Shown: positions 1 through 12,500 of the stretch, in pieces
Position numbering within the stretch: position 1 is the stretch's first letter
Layout of the letters: every line of letters starts with the position of its first letter
NCBI GenBank assembly: GCA_963855995.1
Contig: OY979717.1
Location: forward strand, 4,168,728-4,232,727
DNA: 64,000 bases
Direction of reading: 5' to 3'
Origin: Muricea muricata
Taxonomy: Eukaryota; Cnidaria; Anthozoa; Malacalcyonacea; Plexauridae
Notes under the pieces: model-generated
What the model saw: only the letters and a program-made list of their open reading frames with translations
What the model was told of the DNA's origin: nothing
The model's database searches: none
Translations under genes and position numbers: made by a program

Positions 1-393
1 GAAAAAAGAAACGTCAACGTAACAAATTTTGTAATATATCGTCATACGTCGCGCACGAACCTACTGCTTTTCAAGCTATTGGTCAATCCATGAAGTAGCC
101 GTTTACCCGCGCGCATACTTTTTCCACAATTTAAGTTACTCTTACATGTAGTGACTGTAACTCAACTAAAAGCATTTTTTTAAATATTGGATTAAAATCA
201 TTTAGTCATTCTGTAAGTGATTCCTTATATACCAAATATATAGTCCTCCGTTACAAAATAGAATTAATAGTGGTGGTGCTCAATGGGAAGATTTAATGAG
301 ATCAGTGCATAGAGAAATTACGTACGCACCTAAAATAAATGGCGCTGCAGCTCCAAACTGTTTAAATATCGACATGTTAAAAAAGAAGCATAC

Positions 394-529
394 CTTAGTC
401 TGAACCATGGCTGGTCTTTTCTGCCGTAACATTTTCACAGTTTGAAACACATCCATCACATGTTCAGTTTTTAAACGTTCAATGAGGTTGGACAGAGCAC
501 AGAATACACCTGTGCGACCAACACCAGCA
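394..529 (-). CDS. RPTP exon: D2 phosphatase signature
   Basis: Encodes the second half of the D2 P-loop and the following helices. The codon split at the upstream phase 2 intron completes the serine of [10 protein letters not shown]. The exon ends at ..AMVQTK with a gtatgc donor, phase 0. The expected DQY-containing C-terminal exon is not in positions 1-393, so the gene continues beyond the left edge. Confidence 0.92.
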
Positions 530-3500
530 CTAAGATGAGAAAGAGAAAGGGAAAGAGGTGAGTGAGAAAGTCTCATGCAATATATTTTAATTGATGGCTT
601 GTATAACAGAGACGGACGTAAATATAGTCCGTAAATATACAGTGCGAACCATGATATTAGTTTTATAAGATATTTATGCAGTACATATTCAAAACGAGCC
701 GTGCTATTCATTAAAACTTATGAACATTGAAACAAAGTTGTGAGAAGACCTTTGCGATGTTGCTATTTGATGCTAGTCACATGACTGAAAAATTATGGGG
801 TTTTTCCATATTTGAGGTGGACCACGCTATTAGTTTCAAAAATATGATAACACGATAGGACGTCGTTAAAATCTAATTGGAACTGGAAAGGACATTTTTT
901 ATACAAAAATACCAAAGGTAACAAGACGAGAATGTTTTAATTAGAAAATAAACGAACTTGGAGTCATACTTGGAGGATTTTTCAAAGAATCCGTGGAACG
1001 GCGGAAAAGAGGGTCTGCACTTGTGTGATCGATAAGAACGGGAGGTATTAGGCGTTTGAAGGGGAACTGGTTGTAAATTACCATTATCAACGTACGTCAA
1101 CATTTGTAGAAAGTCTGATTTGCCATATATCTTCAAAACTAGCAGTGATGCCTCCCTGGTAAGCAATAATAAATCCAAAAGTACCTCCACTGGTGTCGTG
1201 AAATACACGTTTGGAACTAGATTGAGGGAAAAAATGCTTGAAAGCACAACGCAGTTTGTCCTTTTGACAGGCCGACGAAATCAGCGTGATAAAGCTTGGA
1301 AGTTCCACGCATGGGTTAGCTTATTGATATTCAATGATGTTATGTATCCGGCAAGGCTAAGGAGTCAACAAAGAAGTGGTAAAGTAAACGAGTTCGGCCA
1401 GTAACAGCGGAAATAGGTATTAGAGGTCTGTTTTGCACATTTAGGCGCATATGAAGACATATGTTGGTCGCCAATAGTATGGATCTAAATCATCGTTCTA
1501 CCACTTCTTTGGCAGGCACCTAAAACCATTGAGCAGAAGTTCCTTTTCCCAGCATAAGGGCATTATCATGTTGATCTTCACTTGTCTATCAAAACAAGAA
1601 AATTCCGTTGTGCTTTCATGCACTTTTCGCCCTATCCATTTTCAAAAGTTTCTTCGATGACAGCAGTGGAGGTACATTTTTAGAATCGTTATTACTTACC
1701 AGGAATCCAACATTGCTGGTTCTGAAGATATATGGCACTAACCAAACTTTCTCAAAACGTTGACGCACGTTGATCATAGTAATTTACAGCCAGTTCTCCT
1801 TCAAACGCCTAATATATACCTCCCATTCTTATCGATCTCACAAGTCCAGAATCCCTCTTTTCCACCGTTCCACGGATTCTTTGAAAAATTCTCCAACTGT
1901 GGCACAAATTTCTTTTATTTTCTAGCTCAAAAATTCTTTCTTGTTACTTTTGCTACTTTTGGATAAAGAATGTCGTTTCCACTTCCAATAAGGTAAAAAC
2001 GACGTCCTATCGTGTTTATTATATTTTTGAAACTAATAGCGTAGTCCACCTTGAATATGGAACAACCCCATATTTTTTTCAGTCATGTGACTAGCTTCAA
2101 ATATCAACATTGCAAAGATCTTCTCACAACTTTGTTTTGATGTTCATAAGTTTCAATGAATAGCAATGCTCATTTTGAATACGTACGGCATAAATATCTT
2201 ATAAAACTAATGCTATGGTTCGCACTGTACATTCAAACACAGCTAATTCCGTAAAGGTTGTCCTTCTAAAAACCTAAACTGTAAAACTATGAGCGCGCAA
2301 GGGATGAGGGGTTATTGCTTATTTTCACCTCTAAACTCGGAATTATTTCTTTGAAACGGCATCTGGGGCACATTATGACGCCAAATTTTCTTGCTTCAAA
2401 GGTAATTCCCTGCGCATCAGGGCCTAAATAAACAATAATCCAACATCTCTTGCGCGGTCATAGCTCATAGAAGAACGTTTAGAAGGAGAATAAAATAACG
2501 GGTAGAAGACTAATCAGCATACATATGCTTCAAGGGTCTCTAAAACTTTATAATAGAAGCCCAAATCAACACCACTGGTGTATGGAAATGAGTTGTCGGC
2601 TCAAAAGAAGCATGCTGTAGCAGCAAACATTATTTTGGTACATACTATGTAAAAAGCGATCATATTAATAAACTAGATAATTTATTTAGTGGCTAAAACA
2701 GAATACACATGAGAAATATAAATGTTTTAATACCTGCAATGAACAGTGACAATCTTGTTCCCAGACTGTTGCTGCCATCGCTGTACCTGACCAATCAGAT
2801 CAATCATACCAGCACCGGAAGAAGGAGAGCCAACGTCTGGCCATGAGTTATAGTGATATTGACGGATCACGTGAGATGCTTTCTCCTTCATCGATAGAAC
2901 ACAATACAAAGATTAGCCCAGAGAGAATATATTAACAAGCTGGGGTCATACTAAATTCTCCAGTCCAGATTTTCATTTTATTTCAAAAGTTTTATTGGAA
3001 ATATAAATAGGCAGGTAACAAGAAGTAAATTCAACAAGGTTGGTGCAAACGTGACAGTGAGGCCATGATACAGCTCTTTAAATCCTTCAAGTTTCATTTT
3101 TCCCTATCTAAGAACGCTGATCAGAAAATTGGCAATAAACAATACCTGTAACTCCCCGCCGGGCTAAGTCAAGACTATATTACTAACTGCAATGCTATGT
3201 ACAATTGTGCAAATAAAATCCCGGGCTGACGCAATTCATAACACTATGTGCTGTTTACATGTTTTAGCTATCTTATACGTACGTTGCTTAATAGCTATAT
3301 TGATAATCAATTATCCATATAAAATATAAGTCTTTGCAAAGTGAAATGAAAGATAGCAGTGACATTTTCAAAAAAACACACAGAATTCCTAAAGCACTCA
3401 GGCATATCTTTTAGCTTGCCCGGTGTGGATATAAAGTCAAATTAACACAAAAAAAAACATGAAACCCTCAGAATATTCTGATCACTGGAACGTGAATGAA

Positions 3501-6500
3501 GATATCATACCGGCAGGCTACGAGGGACAACCAGAATTTGACCAAATATGCTCGTGATCACATTTCCCATCCTCTAAATTGTTGTCTGTTATACTGTATA
3601 GACATTTTTAGTGATTATATCAGGTTTACCTTGGTGTTTGTCAGTTTAAATTCTCTCAATACATATTCTTCAAACTTCTGTTCAGTCATGAGCTCCACCA
3701 TAAGATCACCAATAACTGCCGGAGCTTTACTAGGCCAGTATCTGTGAACTTGGATCTGAGAGTATGAAATGAAAAGATGTATGGATAATTAAAGATTTAA
3801 AAAGAAGTTTTACTCTATTGAGGGTATTTAAGGTAGGAACTTTGACATCCAACTTGAAATATTTTCTTGTATCCTTCATTAAAGTTTGAGCATTTCGTAA
3901 AGACATTCCGGAATAAACAAAAATTATTTCAAGACTTACTCGACCACTTTCCATTTCATTCGATAACATCACAATTGTAAGAGAACTTTCTTGCCAAATC
4001 ATCCTCCAGAAATCAGAGATCGTGTCTGAGATAGGGGCTTGGGTAGCAATAAATGCTTTGTTTTTCATATACCCATCGATGTAGTTAGCATTGATATAAT
4101 CCGAGCCCTCGACACCAGCAATAAGAGATAGTTTGACTCGGGAATCGTCGTAAGGCAGAACGTTTGCATATCGATTCTTCTGTTTGTTGCAATTCATGTT
4201 GGCCCCTTTGAAATTTGCTGGTGGAACGACACTTCTACTAAGACGCTGAAATTCTTCTTCCACTCTACGCGCACCTGAAAATAAAAGCAAATAGATGTCG
4301 CACTTTCGCTTAGTTTTGAAATACTTTTTCACGATATGCCACCAGGTCATAAAAATCCGCCATTTTTTTTTGGGGGGGGGGAATAATTGAATTAGGTACT
4401 TAATTCCGTTTTATCAAAGTAAAATTTAAACCCGATTTACGAACTCTGTGCGACGTTTTAGCACCAAATTTTACCACGGAAATATGCGAAAATTTCGCAT
4501 CAATCCCATTTTTATCAACTATTTGAAGGAGTCCCAATTGTCCAAGAAAACGTTTTTCTTTTGAGAAATGACAACTGCCATAAAAATTATTTTGCCTCTC
4601 AAAAATAACGGACTTCAAAGCCTGGTCCGAAAGCCTAAGCACGACTAAGATTTCTATTTGAGCACAAGGTCATTGTTCCTCCTTTCACCACAGGGAGAGG
4701 GGGGGGGGGGGGCAGCCGAAGATATCATACCATCATTATTCATTTCCTTAAAAATTTATTGTTTCCATTGATTTAAAGATAAAAACATTGCGCAACATAA
4801 CCAAATGGTGGGCACTTGATAACATAGGGTTAAATTATCTCGCTCTAATAGCGCCGATCTAAGGGACCGTTCATTATTTATACCTCAGGGGGGCACCGAA
4901 GAGAAATTGGGTGGGTAACTGATTTTTTTAATGACATATACATAAAAAACGCAATGAAAAAAACAAATAAAACAGTCAATTCGAGTTAAGTTTACAAAGG
5001 CTGCTTTGAAATCTTGGATTTCTATTAGAGGTTGGGTAAAAAAATTTTGAACACCCTGAGCGCTTGGGTAATTTTTTTGTTAAACAGGACATATCTATTT
5101 TAGAACTTCTAAGATATACTCACTCTACATCGCGCACCTTATGGAAACCGTTAGAACTAATAAGCAGAGTAGTGTACCTGTGTGTGGATTGGCGTCCATA
5201 AGTTCTTTCAATCTGTCAGGGAAATCTTCAACCTGAATCTCTGTACCATCACTATTAATTGCCTCGAGTAAGACATTGTGAATGAATATGTATTGATCTT
5301 CAACCTGGACCATCATCAAACGTTGATTTCGGATGTTTTGGACATTGCTGTAGACATCAATATTCTTATATTTGGCAATGCGTTTTAATTGAGTGTCAAT
5401 GACAATGTATGTACCCGTACGACCCACGCCGGCACTGCAGTGAACAACCTTGGAAGAAAAATATGAAATCATTAGAAGCATTAAATTATATTTTTTAGCC
5501 TATGGATAAGAACTTTTGATTTCAAGTAAGTGCAATATTTGTTGCTAAATGTTTCGTAAAATGTTTTGCTTCTGAAATATTGGAAGACAAATGATACTAG
5601 CCATGCACCATCTTGCTTCGTAAGCACTAGTAGGTAGAAGGTATGACATTCTTCGCCATTCACACAAGAAGTATTTCAATTCTTATTTTTTCTGTGAGGA
5701 CACCAACATTGGGACCAACTTTCCCGTCGTTTTATCCGTCAGAGTGACCTATAGCATTTCACACGCTACTGTATTTCCCCGTCAATGTAACAAACATAAT
5801 ACTTACCATGGGGCCAGCGTTGGGTGGGTTTGCAGCAGATGAATTTCGAACGAAGTTCAACAGAGAACTTGGACTACTTGGCACTCCATGATCTGGCCAG
5901 GCTGTTGTGTAATGGTAATGCTTCAGAGTACGTACCTCAATTTTAACTGCATGGTAAGGAAAAATGTGAAAAAAATGTAAGTATTGGTGACAGTTTTTTG
6001 AAAAATATTCCCAAATATTTTAAACAAAAAATAGGAGGAAAAAAACTGAGAAATAAAACTTTAATATATGCGTGTTACATTCTCCAGAAATACTAAATGT
6101 TCGAATGGTATAATCAGTCAGTTCAATCTCTTCCAATAACGTAACGACAAACTGGCCATATTCCTTGCTATCTGACGATGGCCAGTACTGATGACATTTG
6201 ATTTTACGGCCTTCTTCTAAGCCAGTCACCTGAAATAAACGAATAGTAGAACTAATATATAGTGCAACCTCGTTAATATGATCACCATTGGGTCATTATA
6301 CGAATGTAGTCGTACTGAAGGGGTGGTTGCATTACAGGACTCTATGAAATTACTGTTCAGAACAAACAAATAGATGAATCATGCAAGGCGGGTTTTAGCG
6401 TCGTATGATTTGTTTTACAATGACCCCACAATAATTCAAAAATTAATCAATTTTTCTGGTGAACCGGGAAACGAAAACCAAAGTTTAACGTGATAGCCGA

Positions 6501-9500
6501 GCGTTCATTTGATTAGATTTTGTCAGTTCGTAAAAACTCAACCTGTTTTTGTTTGATAAATGAATGGTGAGATCATTCAGCTGTCGCATTTGATATGAAG
6601 ACAGGTTTGTGACTTTCCACTTGTCAAAAAGCAGAGTCTGGTCAGTTGGCAATCACAGTTTTAACTATCGGACGAGGTTTTACTGACTGATCGTAATAGA
6701 CCGTATTCTTAATATCGGCTATAGCCGAAAAGAACTGGGCGACTGACGAGATAATCAAAGCGAGGCTAGTCAGAATTCCTAAGGAGCAATAGCGCCGGCA
6801 AAATTTTTTAAGGGGGGATAAGTTTCAGCCGTGACTTTGAGAGAAAGAATATGTTATACATAAACTAATTTTCTCCTGTTGCTTTTCTAAAAAAATATGA
6901 AGGAAAGGTAGCCCCCCTGAAGGAGGGCAGATACTGCTTTCGATGCTTCTGGCGCCAGTGTTTTTCCGCGATAGACGCCCTTATGAATAAGATTGATGAC
7001 GCATAAAATAAAACATGGTCGTCGTGTTAACGAAGTGGTAATATGCGAGGGTTGTACCTTAGGAGAATTATATACAGTAAAGTGTCATAGGATTGATTTG
7101 GACGATAAAAACTGAACTTTGACGTGCCGAGCGAAATGCGAAAGCGCCCGAGTGCTTTAATTTTCCAGAAGAAGGCCCGTCAAAGTTTTGTATATCAAAA
7201 AAATACAAGGCTCAAAACACAAATGAGCGCATCTTACCATCACTATGGTTCTTGTCGAATTTTCCCATACCATTCTCCAGAACTGTTCACATGTGTTTTC
7301 TAGAGGGCCCTGTGACGCAATATAAGCTTTCTCTTTTTCAAAACCACTCAAATAACTAGCATTAATATAGTCATTGCCAGTTGGGTCAGTTTTGAGAATA
7401 ACACGAGTTGCATCGTAACACAATATATTGTTATAACGGTTGGACTTTCGGTTATCTTGGTTCTGTGCATGGTGCATTGTTTTACTTGCGTTCTTCCGAG
7501 GTATATGAGTGTATTCTTGCGAGTACAGATAATTCGAGTCCGCCGAAAGTAGTCGACAGTGTTCACTGAAGTCACTCACAGCTATTGCTTCTCCAAATTG
7601 ATAACCACGATTGTCTGGAGCATCGTTATCTATAAAAAATTAAAATATACCTAGTCAGAAATGAATAAGAACCTTCCATGTCAGAAACAAAATTTTAGTC
7701 ATGAATCATGATTTGATAAATTACACGTCTATGAAGTTTTTGTCCTATTGTGTTACTCCGGTCCTGCAGAAATGACGACTCTATATCCAATCAAACCTGG
7801 CAGTGTCTGCTACTATAAGCGGGGCTGCTTAGACAAACAGCACTTGGAAGGCACTAGATAGGATCGAGTAAAACCACGGCGGACAAACAGGTCAGAAGCG
7901 CTCGACGACCTAGACCACTGAGCTAATGCGGCCAATCGGAATTTTACCGTTAAAAACCAAATTTATAGTGCTTATGTAACCGTGTTGTAGGCACCGCTGT
8001 CAAATGTATGAAATATTAACTTATTGCGGGCTCGCCGTGGTTTTACTCGATCCTATCTAGTGCCTTTCACAGCACTTGCGTATAGTCCAGCGCTATTGTT
8101 AATGGCGAAGTTTAAATTTCCGAGCATGCTGTGTAAAGGCTGAGTACATGCAGTGTATCATGTGTATGACCATTACAGTTTACGATAATAGTTACATAAT
8201 TCGCTGACTTTTTCAAAATTTAAGCTTATTACAAGAATACTTATTGCAAAATTGACATTGTTTTTGCGTTACGCTGATTGGTTAACGTGTTATTTTAAAC
8301 TAATTTCCATTTTGTTCTGCAATATGATTGGTTAGTGTTGTCTACGCTCTCCCTCTTCCCCGACCGATGGTGAACACAATGTTAACCTAACTTAAAATGT
8401 AAACTTTGGTATGTGAACCAATACCATATACGAAATCACGAAGATGACAATAAGTTACTTGACGCAATGTCAGACATGTTGAAGGAACACCAACAAAGGT
8501 TTCCCCAGTTCAACATGACGCCATGTTTCAACATGGCCGCCTCTATGTCTTTGCAGTTTATAAATTTCAGTAATTAGTCAAAACTACTAATTTACCGATA
8601 AGCAAAATCGTTACATTTAATAAGATCCACCAACTGTACGATAAAATGTAACATATTTACCATCATGGTCTACCAACTTTACGTCTTCACCACGACGTCT
8701 CATCAAACACAACAAAACGGCCGATACAACAACTAAGAAAATCACCAAGGCCACAGTTATAACGACTACAAGACCGACATTAGAGTCCTCAGGGTCAATT
8801 TTCGTCGCTGTTTCTATTTCAACACTCCAATCCTCATATGCGATAACCTCACGTTTACCATTAAGACCACGTTGTGAATATTGGTAGGAACTGCCAGTGG
8901 TGAGTGGACCGTTAAAAATGTCATTGAGTGCTAAACAAATTTGAGAAAAATCATATTATACTAGCGCCATTTATAGTTGAGAAAATAATCAAAAGATCAG
9001 ACCAAGAAGACGAAATAGCTATTTTTATTTTCGTGTTCGCGAAAAATTTCTTATCAAGCAATTTGTGGAATAGAATGAAAACGTAGGCATACTCAGCAAA
9101 AAGGTATGCTAATATTATCCTGATTGCATCCTAAAGATCACTTAAAACCACATAATAATATAGTATATGTAAATTCCAAACGCTTACAGGTCAAGAGACG
9201 TAACTTAATGTCACACGAAAATTGAAAAAATCAAAATCGCACGACGTTTTGAATGGCTTAAACTCAATCAAATTTCTTGAAATTTTGAACAGCAATAAAA
9301 CACCTAACATATTTAATTTCTACCTACCAACTCAAAATTACTTTTAAGGGGGTCCAATAGTAAAAAAAATTTTTTGTGTGTTTTAATGCTATGCAGTTCA
9401 TCTTTGGTCAGGTGTTAGGACATGGTACCACAAACATAAAAATAAGTTTTTCAAAGTTACGATTGCCATGGTTACCATGTTAATTACTCCCTGATGGTGA

Positions 9501-12500
9501 AAAATCCACATATTTGTAAACATGATATCTCAACAACTATGAATGATAAAAATCTAAAATAACTTTATTTTAATAGTATATCACATGCTCTTGGAGATGA
9601 ACCAGAACTATGGTGATTGAGGCAAAAATAATTTCATCTCCAAGAGAATGTAACACAGAACACACACTGAAAGTTTGAAGTCAATAGCTTACATACTTCT
9701 TGAGATATTGCGCATGCAATAATGACGATTGGTGGTTTTCGGCAATTTGAGAAAAACTGCTTTAAAGTTTTTGCAGGCATTAGAATAACATTAATCGAAC
9801 AATGCTATGGAAAAGGACACAATAGAGTAAACCAATTGCATACCATTATTTGCTCTGGGTAAAATCATGGTTTTACCCTAACACGGTGTAGAATTTCCTG
9901 AATTTCTCCGTTTATAATTTATTTTGTTGTTTGAAATTTTGGATATGTTTAGAGAACGCCGTTAACAATATTTTGTGAAATTTTTGAAAATCGATGAATT
10001 TTGAAATTATTTACTATTGGACCCCCTTAAGCATTTAAATTTCGCGCGCAAGCTATTTTTAATGTGTTTCAAAATACGCACACCCCTGGGTTTGAAACAT
10101 TCAAATTTCGGAATATTTTCATTTATTCTACACCGTAAGTACCCAAGCAATGTATATTAATAAAAAACTTCATAGTTCAAGCCGCTTCGCGAGGTTGAGA
10201 GCCATTTCAAAATTGTCTACTTTTTTGGATACACCCTGTAGTGAATATCACACTTCATAATGACCAGAAACGTAGCTACCTAGAGCGAAAAACTGGACTT
10301 CTATTGGATGTCAAACGAAACTAGTCATTGTACGAATAACTCCCAATTACTGCTCTACAGTTACTCCCGTGATAACTACTTTTGAGAAAGCATTGCAGTT
10401 TTAGTTACTTGCAATCTCAAAGACATCATCATGCAGTGTCTTGTCATACGCATGTTACAGGGTTAACACATTTCTACAAAATGATCTTTCCAATGCAATC
10501 AAGAAGATATTGTACAACATTTTATGTTATAGGCACTTGAACTTAAATATGACTGAATTTGAAAGTAATATAAAAGAACGATGCGCGCTATTGTTTGAAT
10601 CAAGAAAATGAAAAGGCTGAAATCTGAAAGTATCCGCTAATTGCCTCAACGCTTGAAAAGTCGAGACATCATTTGAAATGTCTAATCATTATACACGATT
10701 TACAATACCTGATCTTTTTCTTCGTCGTCTTGCAGCAGAAGACCGAGTTTTTCCTCCAATAATGAAGTATTCATAGAGAGAAAAATCTTCTGCATTAAAT
10801 TCTGCAGTAATGTATGGTTCTCCTTTTGTTCTGTTTTGGTAATATCTTGTGATGGTTGTTTTTTGGGTTAGACGCAGCGCTAACTTGCCAGGACTTTTTA
10901 GTTCCACGACAATGATCTGGTAAATGCTACGCAAGGCACGTACAAAAACAAAAAATTGATAGCAAAATTTTTTGTTTGGGCAAATGATAAACAGCAACAA
11001 CAGAAAAATCTACTGACTAAAAATATAACATTTGCGTCAGCTGTGTTCAAATTTAAGGGGAGGGAAAGTCCTGATATAATATGTTTTACAGTTCAGTTGA
11101 TGTGTTTTTTTTTGTGGTTCATTATTTTTTTAATAGCCGACCAACACATAATGAACATGTATGGTAATACATGTTATAAGGTTTCCGGTATCGGGGGTCG
11201 TTTACAAATTTCGTGACGCTTGAGGGGGTAGGGGGTCGGTGCCGATTGCCGTTAAGTACTTTCGAAACTCATTACTATTGCTGGTCCTTGATTTTGAAAT
11301 CCAACATTTTTAACTTGTTAGTTATATTCTCTATGTACTTTCTTTTACAACTTCTAGCCCCAACGAGCAAAATTTTAACACGTAAGCATAACCTTTGATT
11401 TCGAGACTGTTGAATATAGCTGTAATAAAAGATTTCGTCTTTTCAACTTTGTTCGACCTTCTTGAAAAGCTTCTTATTGGAGTTTATAACTATAGGAACA
11501 ACAAGCTATTTGCAGAAACCTTTTGAATATTCAGCAATGCGAGTTGCCATTGTTTACAAATTTGAACGCAATGTGCATGATCAGAGTACTATTTTAAGTT
11601 CAGCAAAGTTTTTTCAAACTATGATTTGCACCCAGTTCTTCGTACGCGGAAAAAGAAAATGATAATAGAATATACCTGACATCTTTACTGGTGTATTTTT
11701 TCAAGGAAATTCCTATTGTTGTCGCAGTTATACCGTCTTCAATGATGGCTGTAAATATAATGAAACATGTGTGAGGCTCAGGAGTAGCGCCAACTGGCCA
11801 AGTGCGACGATATACAGGTATCTATATCGTGATGATGGAGTAGGGATTTTACTGTGTTTAAAAAATTGTAGACATCACTAACAGCAAATGCATTTTATAC
11901 ATCATATTTTCACAGCAATTTATTTATAGGAGTTGCTTTATTTTCAAAGCTACGTTATTTATACACAAAATGAATCGCGTGCCTCTTCTTCCATCCTTCC
12001 CTATTTTAAATATAGTTCTATGATATAGTTGAGGTGAGCGCGGCCAACGGCTGGATGCGAATTACGCCAGGACTCGAGGTTCACGAGCAATTTACAACAT
12101 TTGCGACCGTGTTTTATGATGATGCGTAAATTTAACACAGCAAATGAATGATCGTTCTGTTTGCATGAATTTAACACAGCAAATCAGTGTTCATTCCGCC
12201 TGCGTAAATTTAACACATTTTGAAACGGATCAGCCTCATTCTTATCATCGGTGAAGTACTTACATGAATTTGTGGAAAAAATCTTTCCATCACTGTTGCT
12301 TGTACCAACAGAATTCCTTGCGGAAACGAAAACAATATACGTGGTGTTCTGTCTTAACTCATTCAATTCCACACTTGACTCTGAAGACCCCACAACTTTC
12401 TTCTTCGCTGATGAGGTATCACCTTCAACGTAATACTTCATGACGTACTCTATGCTTGAATCTTGCCAGTGGAGCGCGTCTAGTTGTTTCCAGCTTACAC

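Noticed and set aside
1..393. Missing D2 C-terminal exon
   Set aside because: Searched the minus strand for the DQY-type continuation and found none; it must lie beyond the window.
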